A stretch of DNA of 64,000 nt, from positions 1-64,000 of the forward strand of contig NZ_LMMA01000037.1 of the NCBI RefSeq assembly GCF_001422725.1. The letters are read 5' to 3'. The DNA is from Flavobacterium sp. Leaf82. Its GTDB lineage: Bacteria; Bacteroidota; Bacteroidia; Flavobacteriales; Flavobacteriaceae. The notes under the pieces are model-generated. The model had not been told where the DNA came from, did no database searches, and was given only the letters and a program-made list of their open reading frames with translations. This document shows positions 1 through 7,138 of this stretch, in pieces. Both the position numbers and the translations under genes were made by a program. Every line of letters starts with the position of its first letter. Position 1 is the stretch's first letter.

Positions 1-88
1 AATTCATAAAAATTTCCTAAAAAAAATAAAATATCAAAAATAAAAATTCATAAAAATTTCCTAAAAAAAATAAAATATCAAAAATAAA
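1..88. repeat. Two perfect tandem copies of a 44-bp AT-rich unit
   Basis: Bases 1-44 and 45-88 are identical, beginning AATTCATAAAAATTTCC. The array touches the window edge, so more copies may lie to the left. The unit contains no obvious dyad or reading frame. Confidence 0.9.
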
Positions 89-403
89 AGTGCTTTTTTA
101 TATGACATGTGTAATTTAAGTTCAATATAAATATGAAATATATTTTTATAATTGAAAGATTCATTGCGATTTTCTAAAAAAAACAATCGATTACACAGAA
201 ACTAATTACAATATTATTAAGTGTTTTTTCTACATTTATACAATGGTAAAAAAGAGTTTTTCATGCTTTTGAATTTCCTTATTTTGATAATGTAATGGCT
301 TGAGAAGCTCAATTCGATACAGATCTACACTAATATTCCTACTAATAAAAAATCATGATGTAGTCATAAAGACCTTAAATAGAGAGAAAGATAAAATTTG
401 GAC
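89..403. other. Non-coding AT-rich stretch
   Basis: No reading frame of useful length lies on either strand between the tandem repeat and the terminator of the MFS gene. I see no convincing promoter or RNA structure in it. Confidence 0.5.
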
Positions 404-438
404 ATAAAAAAACCCTTAAACAAGTTTGTTTAAGGGTT
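404..438 (-). terminator. Rho-independent terminator of the MFS gene
   Basis: The hairpin AACCCTTAAACA / TGTTTAAGGGTT occupies 411-438. On the minus strand it is followed by a T-run, seen as A-rich bases 404-410 on the plus strand. It lies about 30 bases beyond the stop codon of the exporter gene. Confidence 0.85.
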
Positions 439-466
439 AACTGCTATTTTAAAGTATTTCTATGTT

Positions 467-1633
467 TTATGCACGTTGCAATTGTAAATTGCTTTTATGT
501 TTTTGCATTAAAATAAAAGTAATAATCATACCAATCACCGCCATTACAACACCTATAAGATTTGGCGAAGCATAACTATATCCTGCAACCAGAGGCAAAC
601 CTCCCAAAAATGCGCCTAAGGCATTCCCGATATTAAAACTTCCCTGAAGTGCTGCCGATGCTATCATCTCAGCATCTTTAGCAGTTCTGATCATTAACAT
701 TTGAATTGGGGCAATAACGGAAAAAGAAATAGCTCCCGTTAAAAAAGTCAGGAATAATGAAATGTATTGATTAGAAGAGAATAAATAAACGAAGATTAAA
801 TCAATAGACATTACAAATAATAATGCTAATACTGTAGGTGCCGGAGAATATTTATCAGCCAGTTTTCCGCCTAAAAAGTTTCCAACCACCATTCCTAATC
901 CTGCAAGAATCAATATATAAGAAACATCTTCTGCAGAAAATTTAGATACATTTATCAATAAAGGTGCGATATAGCTAATCCAGGCAAACAATCCTCCAAA
1001 CCCAATTGCCGTAATCCCAATTATTAACCAGGCTTCTGTTTTCTTAAAAAACTGTAATTGTGTTTTCATATTCACATTTCCGCTTTTCTCCAGATTTGGC
1101 ATCCATAAAGAAATAAACAAAAAGGTAAGCAGTCCAACAACCGCAATTAATACAAAGGTATAACGCCATATAAAATTATGACCTATATAAGTACCAATTG
1201 GAACACCAATTAAATTAGCCAGCGTTAAACCAGAAAACATAATGGCAATCGCCTGAGCTTCTTTGCCTTTGTCTGCCAAACGGCTTGCAACTACAGCTCC
1301 AACTCCAAAGAAGGCTCCGTGTGGTAATCCCGAAAGAAATCTGGATGCGAATAAAAAGTTATACGTTGGTGCAATTATTGAAAGTGCATTAAAAACCGTT
1401 AACATTAAAGCTAATATTAAAAGCATTTTCTTTGGCGGAAAGTTTCTTCCTAAGATTACTAATAAAGGAGCTCCAATAACAACACCCAAAGCATAGGCAG
1501 AAATTAAATATCCCGCAACCGGAATCGAAACTTTCATATCTGAGGCAATATCTGGCAACAAACCCATCATAACAAACTCGGTAATACCAATTGTTAATCC
1601 TCCTAATGAGAGTGCAATAAGACTTTTTTTCAT
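467..1633 (-). CDS. MFS transporter, DHA1 drug/sugar efflux family
   Basis: A 388-residue inner-membrane protein with about twelve hydrophobic segments, the usual size for a DHA1 major facilitator. The N-terminal half has the ITEFVMMGLLPDIA helix and a SRFLSGLPHGAFFGVG stretch typical of the AraJ/YdhP-like efflux permeases. The family exports drugs, sugars or small metabolites by proton antiport; the substrate cannot be read from the sequence. It is transcribed away from an AraC-type gene across a 101-bp gap that carries facing promoter boxes and a dyad, so control by that regulator is likely (inference). A strong terminator follows. Confidence 0.9.
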   Translation of the reverse strand: MKKSLIALSLGGLTIGITEFVMMGLLPDIASDMKVSIPVAGYLISAYALGVVIGAPLLVILGRNFPPKKMLLILALMLTVFNALSIIAPTYNFLFASRFLSGLPHGAFFGVGAVVASRLADKGKEAQAIAIMFSGLTLANLIGVPIGTYIGHNFIWRYTFVLIAVVGLLTFLFISLWMPNLEKSGNVNMKTQLQFFKKTEAWLIIGITAIGFGGLFAWISYIAPLLINVSKFSAEDVSYILILAGLGMVVGNFLGGKLADKYSPAPTVLALLFVMSIDLIFVYLFSSNQYISLFLTFLTGAISFSVIAPIQMLMIRTAKDAEMIASAALQGSFNIGNALGAFLGGLPLVAGYSYASPNLIGVVMAVIGMIITFILMQKHKSNLQLQRA

Positions 1634-1668
1634 TTGTTTTACAAGAAAGGAATAGACTTTCTATGGTG

Positions 1669-1676
1669 CAAATTTA
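1669..1676 (-). promoter_or_regulatory. Candidate -7 box of the MFS gene
   Basis: The minus strand reads TAAATTTG here, matching the Bacteroidota TAnnTTTG box, about 35 bases upstream of the exporter's ATG. It abuts the dyad at 1674-1686. Confidence 0.5.
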
Positions 1677-1686
1677 ACACTGTTAA
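1674..1686. promoter_or_regulatory. Perfect dyad between divergent MFS and AraC genes
   Basis: TTAACA-C-TGTTAA is a perfect inverted repeat with a single central base. It overlaps the MFS -7 box by three bases and lies 15 bases before the regulator's -7 box. An operator role is inferred from position only. Confidence 0.4.
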
Positions 1687-1701
1687 CCTTAAATTAAGTT
1701 G

Positions 1702-1709
1702 TATATTTG
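1702..1709 (+). promoter_or_regulatory. Candidate -7 box of the AraC-type regulator
   Basis: TATATTTG matches the Bacteroidota -7 consensus 25 bases before the ATG at 1735. No clear -33 TTG element is seen at the usual distance. Confidence 0.5.
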
Positions 1710-1734
1710 CGATATAAACTTGTAATTTTATGTC

Positions 1735-2568
1735 ATGCCTATTTTAAATCAATTCAAAACTCTGGTTATTGATGAATTTGAAGATGAGAAATTTCACCTT
1801 CCGCCGCACACGCATACTTATTATGAAATTATTTATATCAAAAAAGGAAGCGGAGTTCATCACTTGAATAACAACTTATTACCTTATAAAACGGGAGATC
1901 TGTTTGTGATTTCACCAGAAGACGAGCATTATTTTGATATTAAAAAAAGTACTCGTTTCTTTTATATTAAGTTTACGGACAATTATTTTAATTCGAAACA
2001 GAATCTTACTTGCGACGAATTCTTAATACATACTCCGGAAAGTTTCATGCGTGATAAAACGCTAAAAGAAACTGTTCTTAAACTCGACGATCCCTGCAAG
2101 ACAATATTAAAGAATACAATCGAAAATATTGCCGCCTATAATTGTAAAACCGATGTGTCGACTTCGCCAATTGTATTTTATCAGATTCTTTCGATTTTCG
2201 GATTAATTAAAGAAACCATGCGTGGTCAAAACCTTGTTGTTAAAGGAAATTCTATCGATAACGAACAAATCACTTCTTATATTCATCAGAATATTTATCA
2301 GCCAAAATTAGTTCAGATTAAAGTAATCGCGAGTCATTTTAATATTGCCGAAACTTATTTTAGTGCCTATTTCAAACGAACTTTCTCGATTAGTTATCGC
2401 GATTATATTCATAATTTAAGAACAACTCTAATCGAAAAACGAATTCATAACAACCAATTACCGATTAAGCAAATTGCTTATGAATTTGGTTTTACCGATG
2501 AAAGTCACTTATCAAACTATTTTAAAAAGCGAAAAAACATGAAGCCAACAGATTTTAAGAAAACTTAA
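1735..2568 (+). CDS. AraC-family transcriptional regulator with cupin sensor domain
   Basis: A 277-residue protein. The N-terminal part (about residues 15-80, HTHTYYEIIYIKKGSG then SPEDEHYF) is an AraC-type cupin ligand-binding domain. The C-terminal 100 residues form the double helix-turn-helix: IKVIASHFNIAETYFSAYFK, then IKQIAYEFGFTDESHLSNYF, followed by the MKPTDFKK end. Such proteins bind tandem DNA half-sites and activate or repress a neighbouring operon in response to a small molecule. The divergent exporter gene is the obvious target (inference). An out-of-frame ATG five bases upstream ends at once, so 1735 is the start. The ligand is unknown. Confidence 0.9.
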   Translation: MPILNQFKTLVIDEFEDEKFHLPPHTHTYYEIIYIKKGSGVHHLNNNLLPYKTGDLFVISPEDEHYFDIKKSTRFFYIKFTDNYFNSKQNLTCDEFLIHTPESFMRDKTLKETVLKLDDPCKTILKNTIENIAAYNCKTDVSTSPIVFYQILSIFGLIKETMRGQNLVVKGNSIDNEQITSYIHQNIYQPKLVQIKVIASHFNIAETYFSAYFKRTFSISYRDYIHNLRTTLIEKRIHNNQLPIKQIAYEFGFTDESHLSNYFKKRKNMKPTDFKKT

Positions 2569-2611
2569 AATTGGAAATCTTAAATAAATAGCAACGCTTA
2601 AAAAAAATATC

Positions 2612-2619
2612 TAAATTTG
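2612..2619 (+). promoter_or_regulatory. Candidate -7 box of the Cys-rich small protein gene
   Basis: TAAATTTG matches the Bacteroidota -7 consensus and ends 19 bases before the TTG start at 2639. It marks the likely 5' end of the copper island transcript. Confidence 0.5.
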
Positions 2620-2638
2620 TACTTCTAAAATAATTTCA

Positions 2639-3022
2639 TTGGCAAAAAAGCTCCACATATTATTTCTTTTCATAACTCTTGGCTTCCTTTTGATGTCCAA
2701 TTCTGGTTATGCTTGTGGAAAAGCTTCTGAAAAAATGTCTTGCGAGAAAAAGACAATTTCTAAAAAAGAAACTACCGATTCTTGCAAAAAAGATTGTTGC
2801 AAAGACAATCATAATTCTAAAAAAGAGCAAAATGGCTGCAACAGAAAATGTGATCATTCCGGTTGTACTACTTCTGGATTATCGTTTAGTTTAATAACAA
2901 CAAACGAATTTGAATTTGATAATAATCTATTCAATTTCTCTACTGAAAAAACAACTCCTTATTATAAAAACATCAGTATTTCTGATGGTTTTACTTCTAT
3001 TTGGCTTCCGCCAAAAATATAA
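2639..3022 (+). CDS. Small secreted Cys-rich protein, copper-island associated
   Basis: A 127-residue protein whose family I do not recognise. The N-terminus (KKLHILFLFITLGFLLMSNSGYA) is a clear signal peptide, which supports the TTG start at 2639; the only downstream ATG would cut the signal peptide off. Right after the likely cleavage site comes a Cys/Lys/His-rich stretch of about 55 residues with pairs and near-pairs such as SCKKDCCKDNH and CNRKCDHSGC, suited to soft-metal binding. The rest is polar and ends in WLPPKI. It sits immediately upstream of DUF3347, HMA-AraC and copper-ATPase genes, so a periplasmic or outer-membrane copper-binding role is plausible but unproven. Confidence 0.65.
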   Translation: MAKKLHILFLFITLGFLLMSNSGYACGKASEKMSCEKKTISKKETTDSCKKDCCKDNHNSKKEQNGCNRKCDHSGCTTSGLSFSLITTNEFEFDNNLFNFSTEKTTPYYKNISISDGFTSIWLPPKI

Positions 3023-3108
3023 TATTTCTATTTCTGACAGCCATAATTGGGTTTAACCACAAAGGCTCTAAGATACTAAGGTTCTAAGCAAAAAAACAAA
3101 CTCTTCAT

Positions 3109-3122
3109 CCGATAGCTATCGG
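3109..3122. repeat. 14-bp palindrome
   Basis: CCGATAGCTATCGG is a perfect palindrome without a loop, inside a spacer that also holds CTAAGATACTAAGGTTCTAAG-type repeats. Short CCGA(N)TCGG palindromes recur in spacers of this window near 39.69 and 50.64 kb. Confidence 0.5.
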
Positions 3123-3204
3123 AATTGCGAGATTAAAACATCCTATAAAAAAATAAATTATTTAACTTAGAGGATAAATTCATTCTCTATTAAAATCTTA
3201 TAAA

Positions 3205-3735
3205 ATGAAAAATACAATATCAACTATAGCAGCAGTAATAATCGTATTATTTTCTGCAAATACAATTCAGGCAACTACAATCAAAACAGAAATAACTACA
3301 ATTGAAGATGTAGATTCAAGTCAGTTACAAGCCGTTTATGATGCTTATTTTACTGTAAAAGATGCCTTGATTAAAAGTGATGCTAAATTAACTTCGGCGA
3401 AAGCCACAGATTTATTGACAGCAATTACCGCAGTAAAAATGGATAAACTTAAAAGCAACGAACATACTGTTTGGATGAAAGTCGTTAAGAAATTAACTGC
3501 TGATGCTAAAAGTATTTCGACAAGCTCAGATATTAAAAAACAACGTGAAACTTTTAAATCCTTAACTAAAAGCACTTACGACTTAGTGAAAGTTTCAAAA
3601 TCTGGTGAAGTTGTCTACAAACAATATTGTCCAATGGCAGACGCTGATTGGTTAAGCAAAGAAAAAGCAGTTAAGAATCCGTATTACGGTTCTTCGATGC
3701 TGACTTGCGGAAACGTGGTAGAAACCATCAAATAA
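3205..3735 (+). CDS. DUF3347 domain-containing protein
   Basis: A 176-residue secreted protein. Residues 1-23 form a signal peptide ending near TIQA. The remainder is a helical DUF3347 domain: a YDAYFTVKDALIKSDA helix at about 46-61 and the hallmark C-terminus YKQYCPMADADWLS followed by NPYYGSSMLTCG. This family is common in Bacteroidota, alone or fused to CusB-like efflux adaptors, and the Cys/Met-containing tail is thought to bind copper. The gene lies 2 bases before the HMA-AraC regulator, so the two are probably co-transcribed. A role as periplasmic copper binder or sensor partner is inferred from family and location. Confidence 0.85.
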   Translation: MKNTISTIAAVIIVLFSANTIQATTIKTEITTIEDVDSSQLQAVYDAYFTVKDALIKSDAKLTSAKATDLLTAITAVKMDKLKSNEHTVWMKVVKKLTADAKSISTSSDIKKQRETFKSLTKSTYDLVKVSKSGEVVYKQYCPMADADWLSKEKAVKNPYYGSSMLTCGNVVETIK

Positions 3736-3737
3736 AT

Positions 3738-4298
3738 ATGACGCTTTACATCAAAAACATGGTGTGTGGTCGCTGTAAAATGGTTGTGAAGTCTGAGTTT
3801 GAAAAACTTGGACTTCATACTATTTCTGTTGAATTAGGCGAAATCGAACTGCAAGATGACATCACCGATTCTCAGAAAGAAATTCTGCTAACAAATCTTC
3901 AGGCTTTAGGTTTTGATTTTATTGATGACAAAAAAAGTAAAACGATCGAGAAAATAAAAAACCTCATCGTTGATTTAGTTCATCATAAAAACAATGATCT
4001 CAAAATCAATTTATCTGATTATTTAGTCGAAAACCTAAATCAGGATTACAGCACTTTGAGTAATCTTTTCTCAGAAATTGAAAATACTACTATCGAAAAA
4101 TATTTTATCAGTCAGAAAATCGAGAAAGTAAAAGAACTCCTTATATATAATGAACATTCGTTAAGCGAAATTGCCGATATGCTAAATTATAGTAATGTCG
4201 CCCATTTGAGCAATCAGTTCAAGAAAATCACGGGCTTCACTCCTACTTATTTCAAACAATTGAAGGATAAAAAAAGAATTCAGATTGAGAATTTGTAA
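3738..4298 (+). CDS. HMA (CxxC) domain fused to AraC-type DNA-binding domain; putative copper-responsive regulator
   Basis: A 186-residue protein from the ATG at 3738; an in-frame TTG at 3705 would overlap the preceding gene and is unlikely. The N-terminus is a ferredoxin-like heavy-metal-associated fold: LYIKNMVCGRCKMVV carries the metal-binding CxxC at about residues 9-12, and GFDFID closes the domain near residue 65. The C-terminal 100 residues form an AraC-type double helix-turn-helix, with LSEIADMLNYSNVAHLSNQF and GFTPTYFKQ. Seen directly: a soft-metal site and a DNA-binding domain in one chain, upstream of a copper ATPase. Inferred: a one-component Cu(I) sensor acting on the downstream genes. 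I know of similar architectures in Bacteroidota copper loci but not of a characterised member. Confidence 0.85.
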   Translation: MTLYIKNMVCGRCKMVVKSEFEKLGLHTISVELGEIELQDDITDSQKEILLTNLQALGFDFIDDKKSKTIEKIKNLIVDLVHHKNNDLKINLSDYLVENLNQDYSTLSNLFSEIENTTIEKYFISQKIEKVKELLIYNEHSLSEIADMLNYSNVAHLSNQFKKITGFTPTYFKQLKDKKRIQIENL

Positions 4299-4302
4299 TA
4301 CT

Positions 4303-4489
4303 ATTTAACCGCTAAGAGCGCTCTTATTTTTGTCATTTCGAGGAACGAGAAATCTTCACAAGAAACTCTGCAACGAAAATCCAAGCTTTGTAGAGCCACT
4401 TGCGAAGATTTCTCGTTCCTCGAAATGACAAACTAGATGGTGAATCACTCTCTTTTAACTAAAAATCTTTGCGCACTTTGCGGTTAAAT
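4303..4489. repeat. Outer inverted repeat of the CGCAAAG/AACCGC family, enclosing a second repeat
   Basis: ATTTAACCGC at 4303-4312 pairs with GCGGTTAAAT at 4480-4489. Next to the right arm is GCGCACTTT, the same wording as in the repeat at 38242-38374. The 27-bp-arm element at 4331-4430 sits between the arms. The palindrome TAAGAGCGCTCTTA (4313-4326) followed by TTTTT may also terminate the regulator transcript weakly. Confidence 0.6.
4331..4430. repeat. 100-bp inverted repeat, TGTCATTTCG family, copy 1
   Basis: Perfect 27-base arms at 4331-4357 and 4404-4430 begin TGTCATTTCGAGGAACGAG and end CTCGAAATGACA. The centre contains AACGAAAATCCAAGCTTTGT. A second copy lies at 55351-55452, and its arms differ by compensated changes. 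Confidence 0.9.
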
Positions 4490-4535
4490 CTCTTTTTCAT
4501 AAATATTACAAATCATTCTCAAAATTATACAAACC

Positions 4536-4552
4536 GAAGTAAACGTTACTTC
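4536..4552. promoter_or_regulatory. Perfect dyad upstream of the copper ATPase promoter
   Basis: GAAGTAA-ACG-TTACTTC is an inverted repeat with 7-base arms. It abuts the likely -7 box (GAAATTTG, 4554-4561), which ends 27 bases before the ATPase ATG. The position suits an operator for a copper-responsive regulator; the binding protein is inferred. Confidence 0.5.
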
Positions 4553-4588
4553 AGAAATTTGCATTGTAATACTTAAAAAGATAAAACA

Positions 4589-7129
4589 ATGACGCATCAA
4601 TATATAATTTCAGGAATGTCGTGCGATGGATGTCGTAAAAAAGTCGAGAAAACTTTGAATACGATTGAAGGAATTCAGGCCGAAGTAACTTTAAATCCTC
4701 CATTGGCAACTATAACAATGGAAAAACATGTTGCAACTGAAAAATTTCAGGAAGCTTTAACCGAAGCCGGAAAGTATACTATTGAGATGACTTCGTCTAA
4801 AAATACCTCAGAAGCTCCCATTAAATCGTGTTGTTCCAGTAATAAGAAAGAAAATCACGAAGGACATCATCACAAAAAAGAAACCACTTTAATTCACAAT
4901 CATAATACAACCGGAGTTTTTTATTGTCCGATGCATTGCGAAGGTGATAAAACCTATAACAAACCCGGAGATTGTCCCGTTTGCGGGATGGATTTAGTTC
5001 CAGAAGTTGCTATAAACACAACTCAATTTACTTGTCCGATGCATCCGGAAGTTGTTTCGAATGAACCAGGCGATTGTCCAATTTGCGGAATGGATTTAGT
5101 GCCAATGCAAGTTTCTGAATCTGAGGAAAATAAAACTTATACTGACTTATTAAAGAAAATGAAGATTGCGATTTTGTTTACGCTCCCGATCTTTATTATA
5201 TCAATGTCAGAAATGATTCCTGACAATCCTCTTTATAAAATAATGTCTATTGAAAGTTGGAATTGGGTTCAATTCTTATTTTCAATTCCCGTGCTTTTTT
5301 ATGCGGGCTGGATGTTTTTTGTTCGCGCTTACAAATCGGTTATTACCTCGAATCTGAATATGTTTACGCTTATTGGGATTGGAACTGGCGTTGCTTTCTT
5401 GTTTAGTATTGCCGGAATGTTTTTTCCTGATATTTTTCCAGCTGAATTTAAATCACATCACGGAACTATTCATCTTTATTTTGAAGCCGCAACAGTTATT
5501 ATAACTTTAGTTTTATTAGGACAATTATTAGAAGCCAAAGCTCACGGACAAACAAATGGAGCCATAAAAGCTTTATTGAAATTAGCTCCAACCGAAGCAA
5601 CTTTAGTAGAAAACGGAAATGATAAAGTAATATCGATTCATACTATTAAAAAAGGAGATTTATTACGTGTAAAACCTGGAGAGAAAATTCCGGTTGACGG
5701 AAAAATTACCATCGGCGAAAGCAATATTGATGAAGCCATGATTACCGGAGAACCAATTCCGGTTGATAAAAAAGTGGGCGATACTGTAATTGCGGGAACA
5801 ATAAACGGAACAAAATCGTTTGTTATGATTGCAGAAAAAGTAGGCTCAGAAACTTTGCTTTCTCAAATTATACAAATGGTAAATGATGCAAGTCGTTCGA
5901 GAGCGCCAATCCAGAAATTAGCCGACAGAGTTGCCAAATATTTTGTTCCAACCGTTGTTATTATTTCGATTATAACATTTTTCGTTTGGGCAAAATTTGG
6001 TCCTGAACCGGCTTACATCTACGGATTAATTAATGCAATTGCTGTTTTAATTATTGCTTGTCCTTGTGCTTTAGGATTAGCAACTCCAATGTCTGTAATG
6101 GTTGGAGTTGGCAAAGGGGCGCAATTCGGGATTCTGATAAAGAACGCCGAAGCTCTGGAAAACATGAGCAAAATCGATGTTTTGATCACGGATAAAACCG
6201 GAACTATTACGGAGGGAAAACCTTCTGTAGAAAAAATATACGCTGTTAATAATAATGAAGATGTTTTACTTCAAAATATTGCTTCACTAAACCAACATAG
6301 CGAGCATCCTTTGGCGCAAGCCGTAGTAAATTTTGCTAAAGCTAAAAACCAAACAATTCTTGACGTTCCGGATTTTGAAGCCGTTGCCGGAAAAGGAGTT
6401 ATAGGAACTGTGAATAACTCAAAAGTAGCTTTAGGAAATAAAAAACTAATGCTTCAGGTTGGCGCTTCGATTTCTGAAGACATCGAAAACAAGATTATTA
6501 CCGAACAAAATCTGGGCAAAACCGTTTCTTATATCGCCGTTGATAAAGTTGTTTTGGGTTATGTAACGATTACAGACGCCATTAAAGAAAATAGTGTAAA
6601 AGCGATAAAAGATTTAATCGATCAAGGTGTTGAAGTGATTATGATGACGGGAGATAATGGCAATACTGCCAAAGCGGTTGCAAATCAATTGCACTTAAGT
6701 TCGTTTAAAGCTGATTGTCTTCCTGAAGATAAACTCAAAGAAATTCAGCGTTTGCAAACCGAAGGTAAAATTGTTGCCATGGCGGGTGACGGAATCAACG
6801 ATGCTCCGGCTTTGGCTCAAGCCAATATTGGAATCGCAATGGGAACCGGAACTGATGTTGCCATCGAAAGTGCCAAAATTACGCTTGTAAAAGGTGACTT
6901 AAACGGAATTGTAAAAGCTAAAAAACTAAGTTATTCGGTGATGAAAAATATCAAACAAAATTTATTCTTCGCCTTTATCTATAATATTTTGGGCGTTCCT
7001 ATCGCCGCGGGAATTTTATATCCGGTATTCGGGATTTTGCTTTCGCCGATGTTGGCTGCACTTGCAATGAGTTTGAGTTCCGTTTCGGTAATTGTAAACG
7101 CATTAAGATTGCGAAATCTAAAACTTTAA
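4589..7129 (+). CDS. copA: Copper-translocating P1B-type ATPase
   Basis: An 846-residue inner-membrane pump that exports Cu(I), and possibly Ag(I), from the cytoplasm using ATP. In order: an HMA domain with MSCDGC (residues 10-15); a His-rich linker (EGHHHKK, about 90-97); two Cys-rich heavy-metal-binding modules of the CPMH...CPVCGMDLVP type starting near 110 and 147; eight expected membrane helices; the CPCALGLATP ion-site motif near 490; the phosphorylation motif DKTGTITEG near 534; SEHPLAQA in the nucleotide domain; and GDGINDAPAL near 732. The CPC motif and ATPase signatures are intact. It follows the HMA-AraC gene, with a dyad in the promoter, and is 9 bases from the multicopper oxidase gene, forming an operon. 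Confidence 0.95.
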   Translation: MTHQYIISGMSCDGCRKKVEKTLNTIEGIQAEVTLNPPLATITMEKHVATEKFQEALTEAGKYTIEMTSSKNTSEAPIKSCCSSNKKENHEGHHHKKETTLIHNHNTTGVFYCPMHCEGDKTYNKPGDCPVCGMDLVPEVAINTTQFTCPMHPEVVSNEPGDCPICGMDLVPMQVSESEENKTYTDLLKKMKIAILFTLPIFIISMSEMIPDNPLYKIMSIESWNWVQFLFSIPVLFYAGWMFFVRAYKSVITSNLNMFTLIGIGTGVAFLFSIAGMFFPDIFPAEFKSHHGTIHLYFEAATVIITLVLLGQLLEAKAHGQTNGAIKALLKLAPTEATLVENGNDKVISIHTIKKGDLLRVKPGEKIPVDGKITIGESNIDEAMITGEPIPVDKKVGDTVIAGTINGTKSFVMIAEKVGSETLLSQIIQMVNDASRSRAPIQKLADRVAKYFVPTVVIISIITFFVWAKFGPEPAYIYGLINAIAVLIIACPCALGLATPMSVMVGVGKGAQFGILIKNAEALENMSKIDVLITDKTGTITEGKPSVEKIYAVNNNEDVLLQNIASLNQHSEHPLAQAVVNFAKAKNQTILDVPDFEAVAGKGVIGTVNNSKVALGNKKLMLQVGASISEDIENKIITEQNLGKTVSYIAVDKVVLGYVTITDAIKENSVKAIKDLIDQGVEVIMMTGDNGNTAKAVANQLHLSSFKADCLPEDKLKEIQRLQTEGKIVAMAGDGINDAPALAQANIGIAMGTGTDVAIESAKITLVKGDLNGIVKAKKLSYSVMKNIKQNLFFAFIYNILGVPIAAGILYPVFGILLSPMLAALAMSLSSVSVIVNALRLRNLKL

Positions 7130-7138
7130 TAAATCAAT

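Noticed and set aside
1263..1496. 77-residue plus-strand reading frame
   Set aside because: It lies antisense within the MFS gene and has no recognisable feature.
4331..4430. CRISPR repeat or insertion-sequence terminal repeat
   Set aside because: There is one palindrome with no spacer array, and no transposase gene or target duplication is visible.
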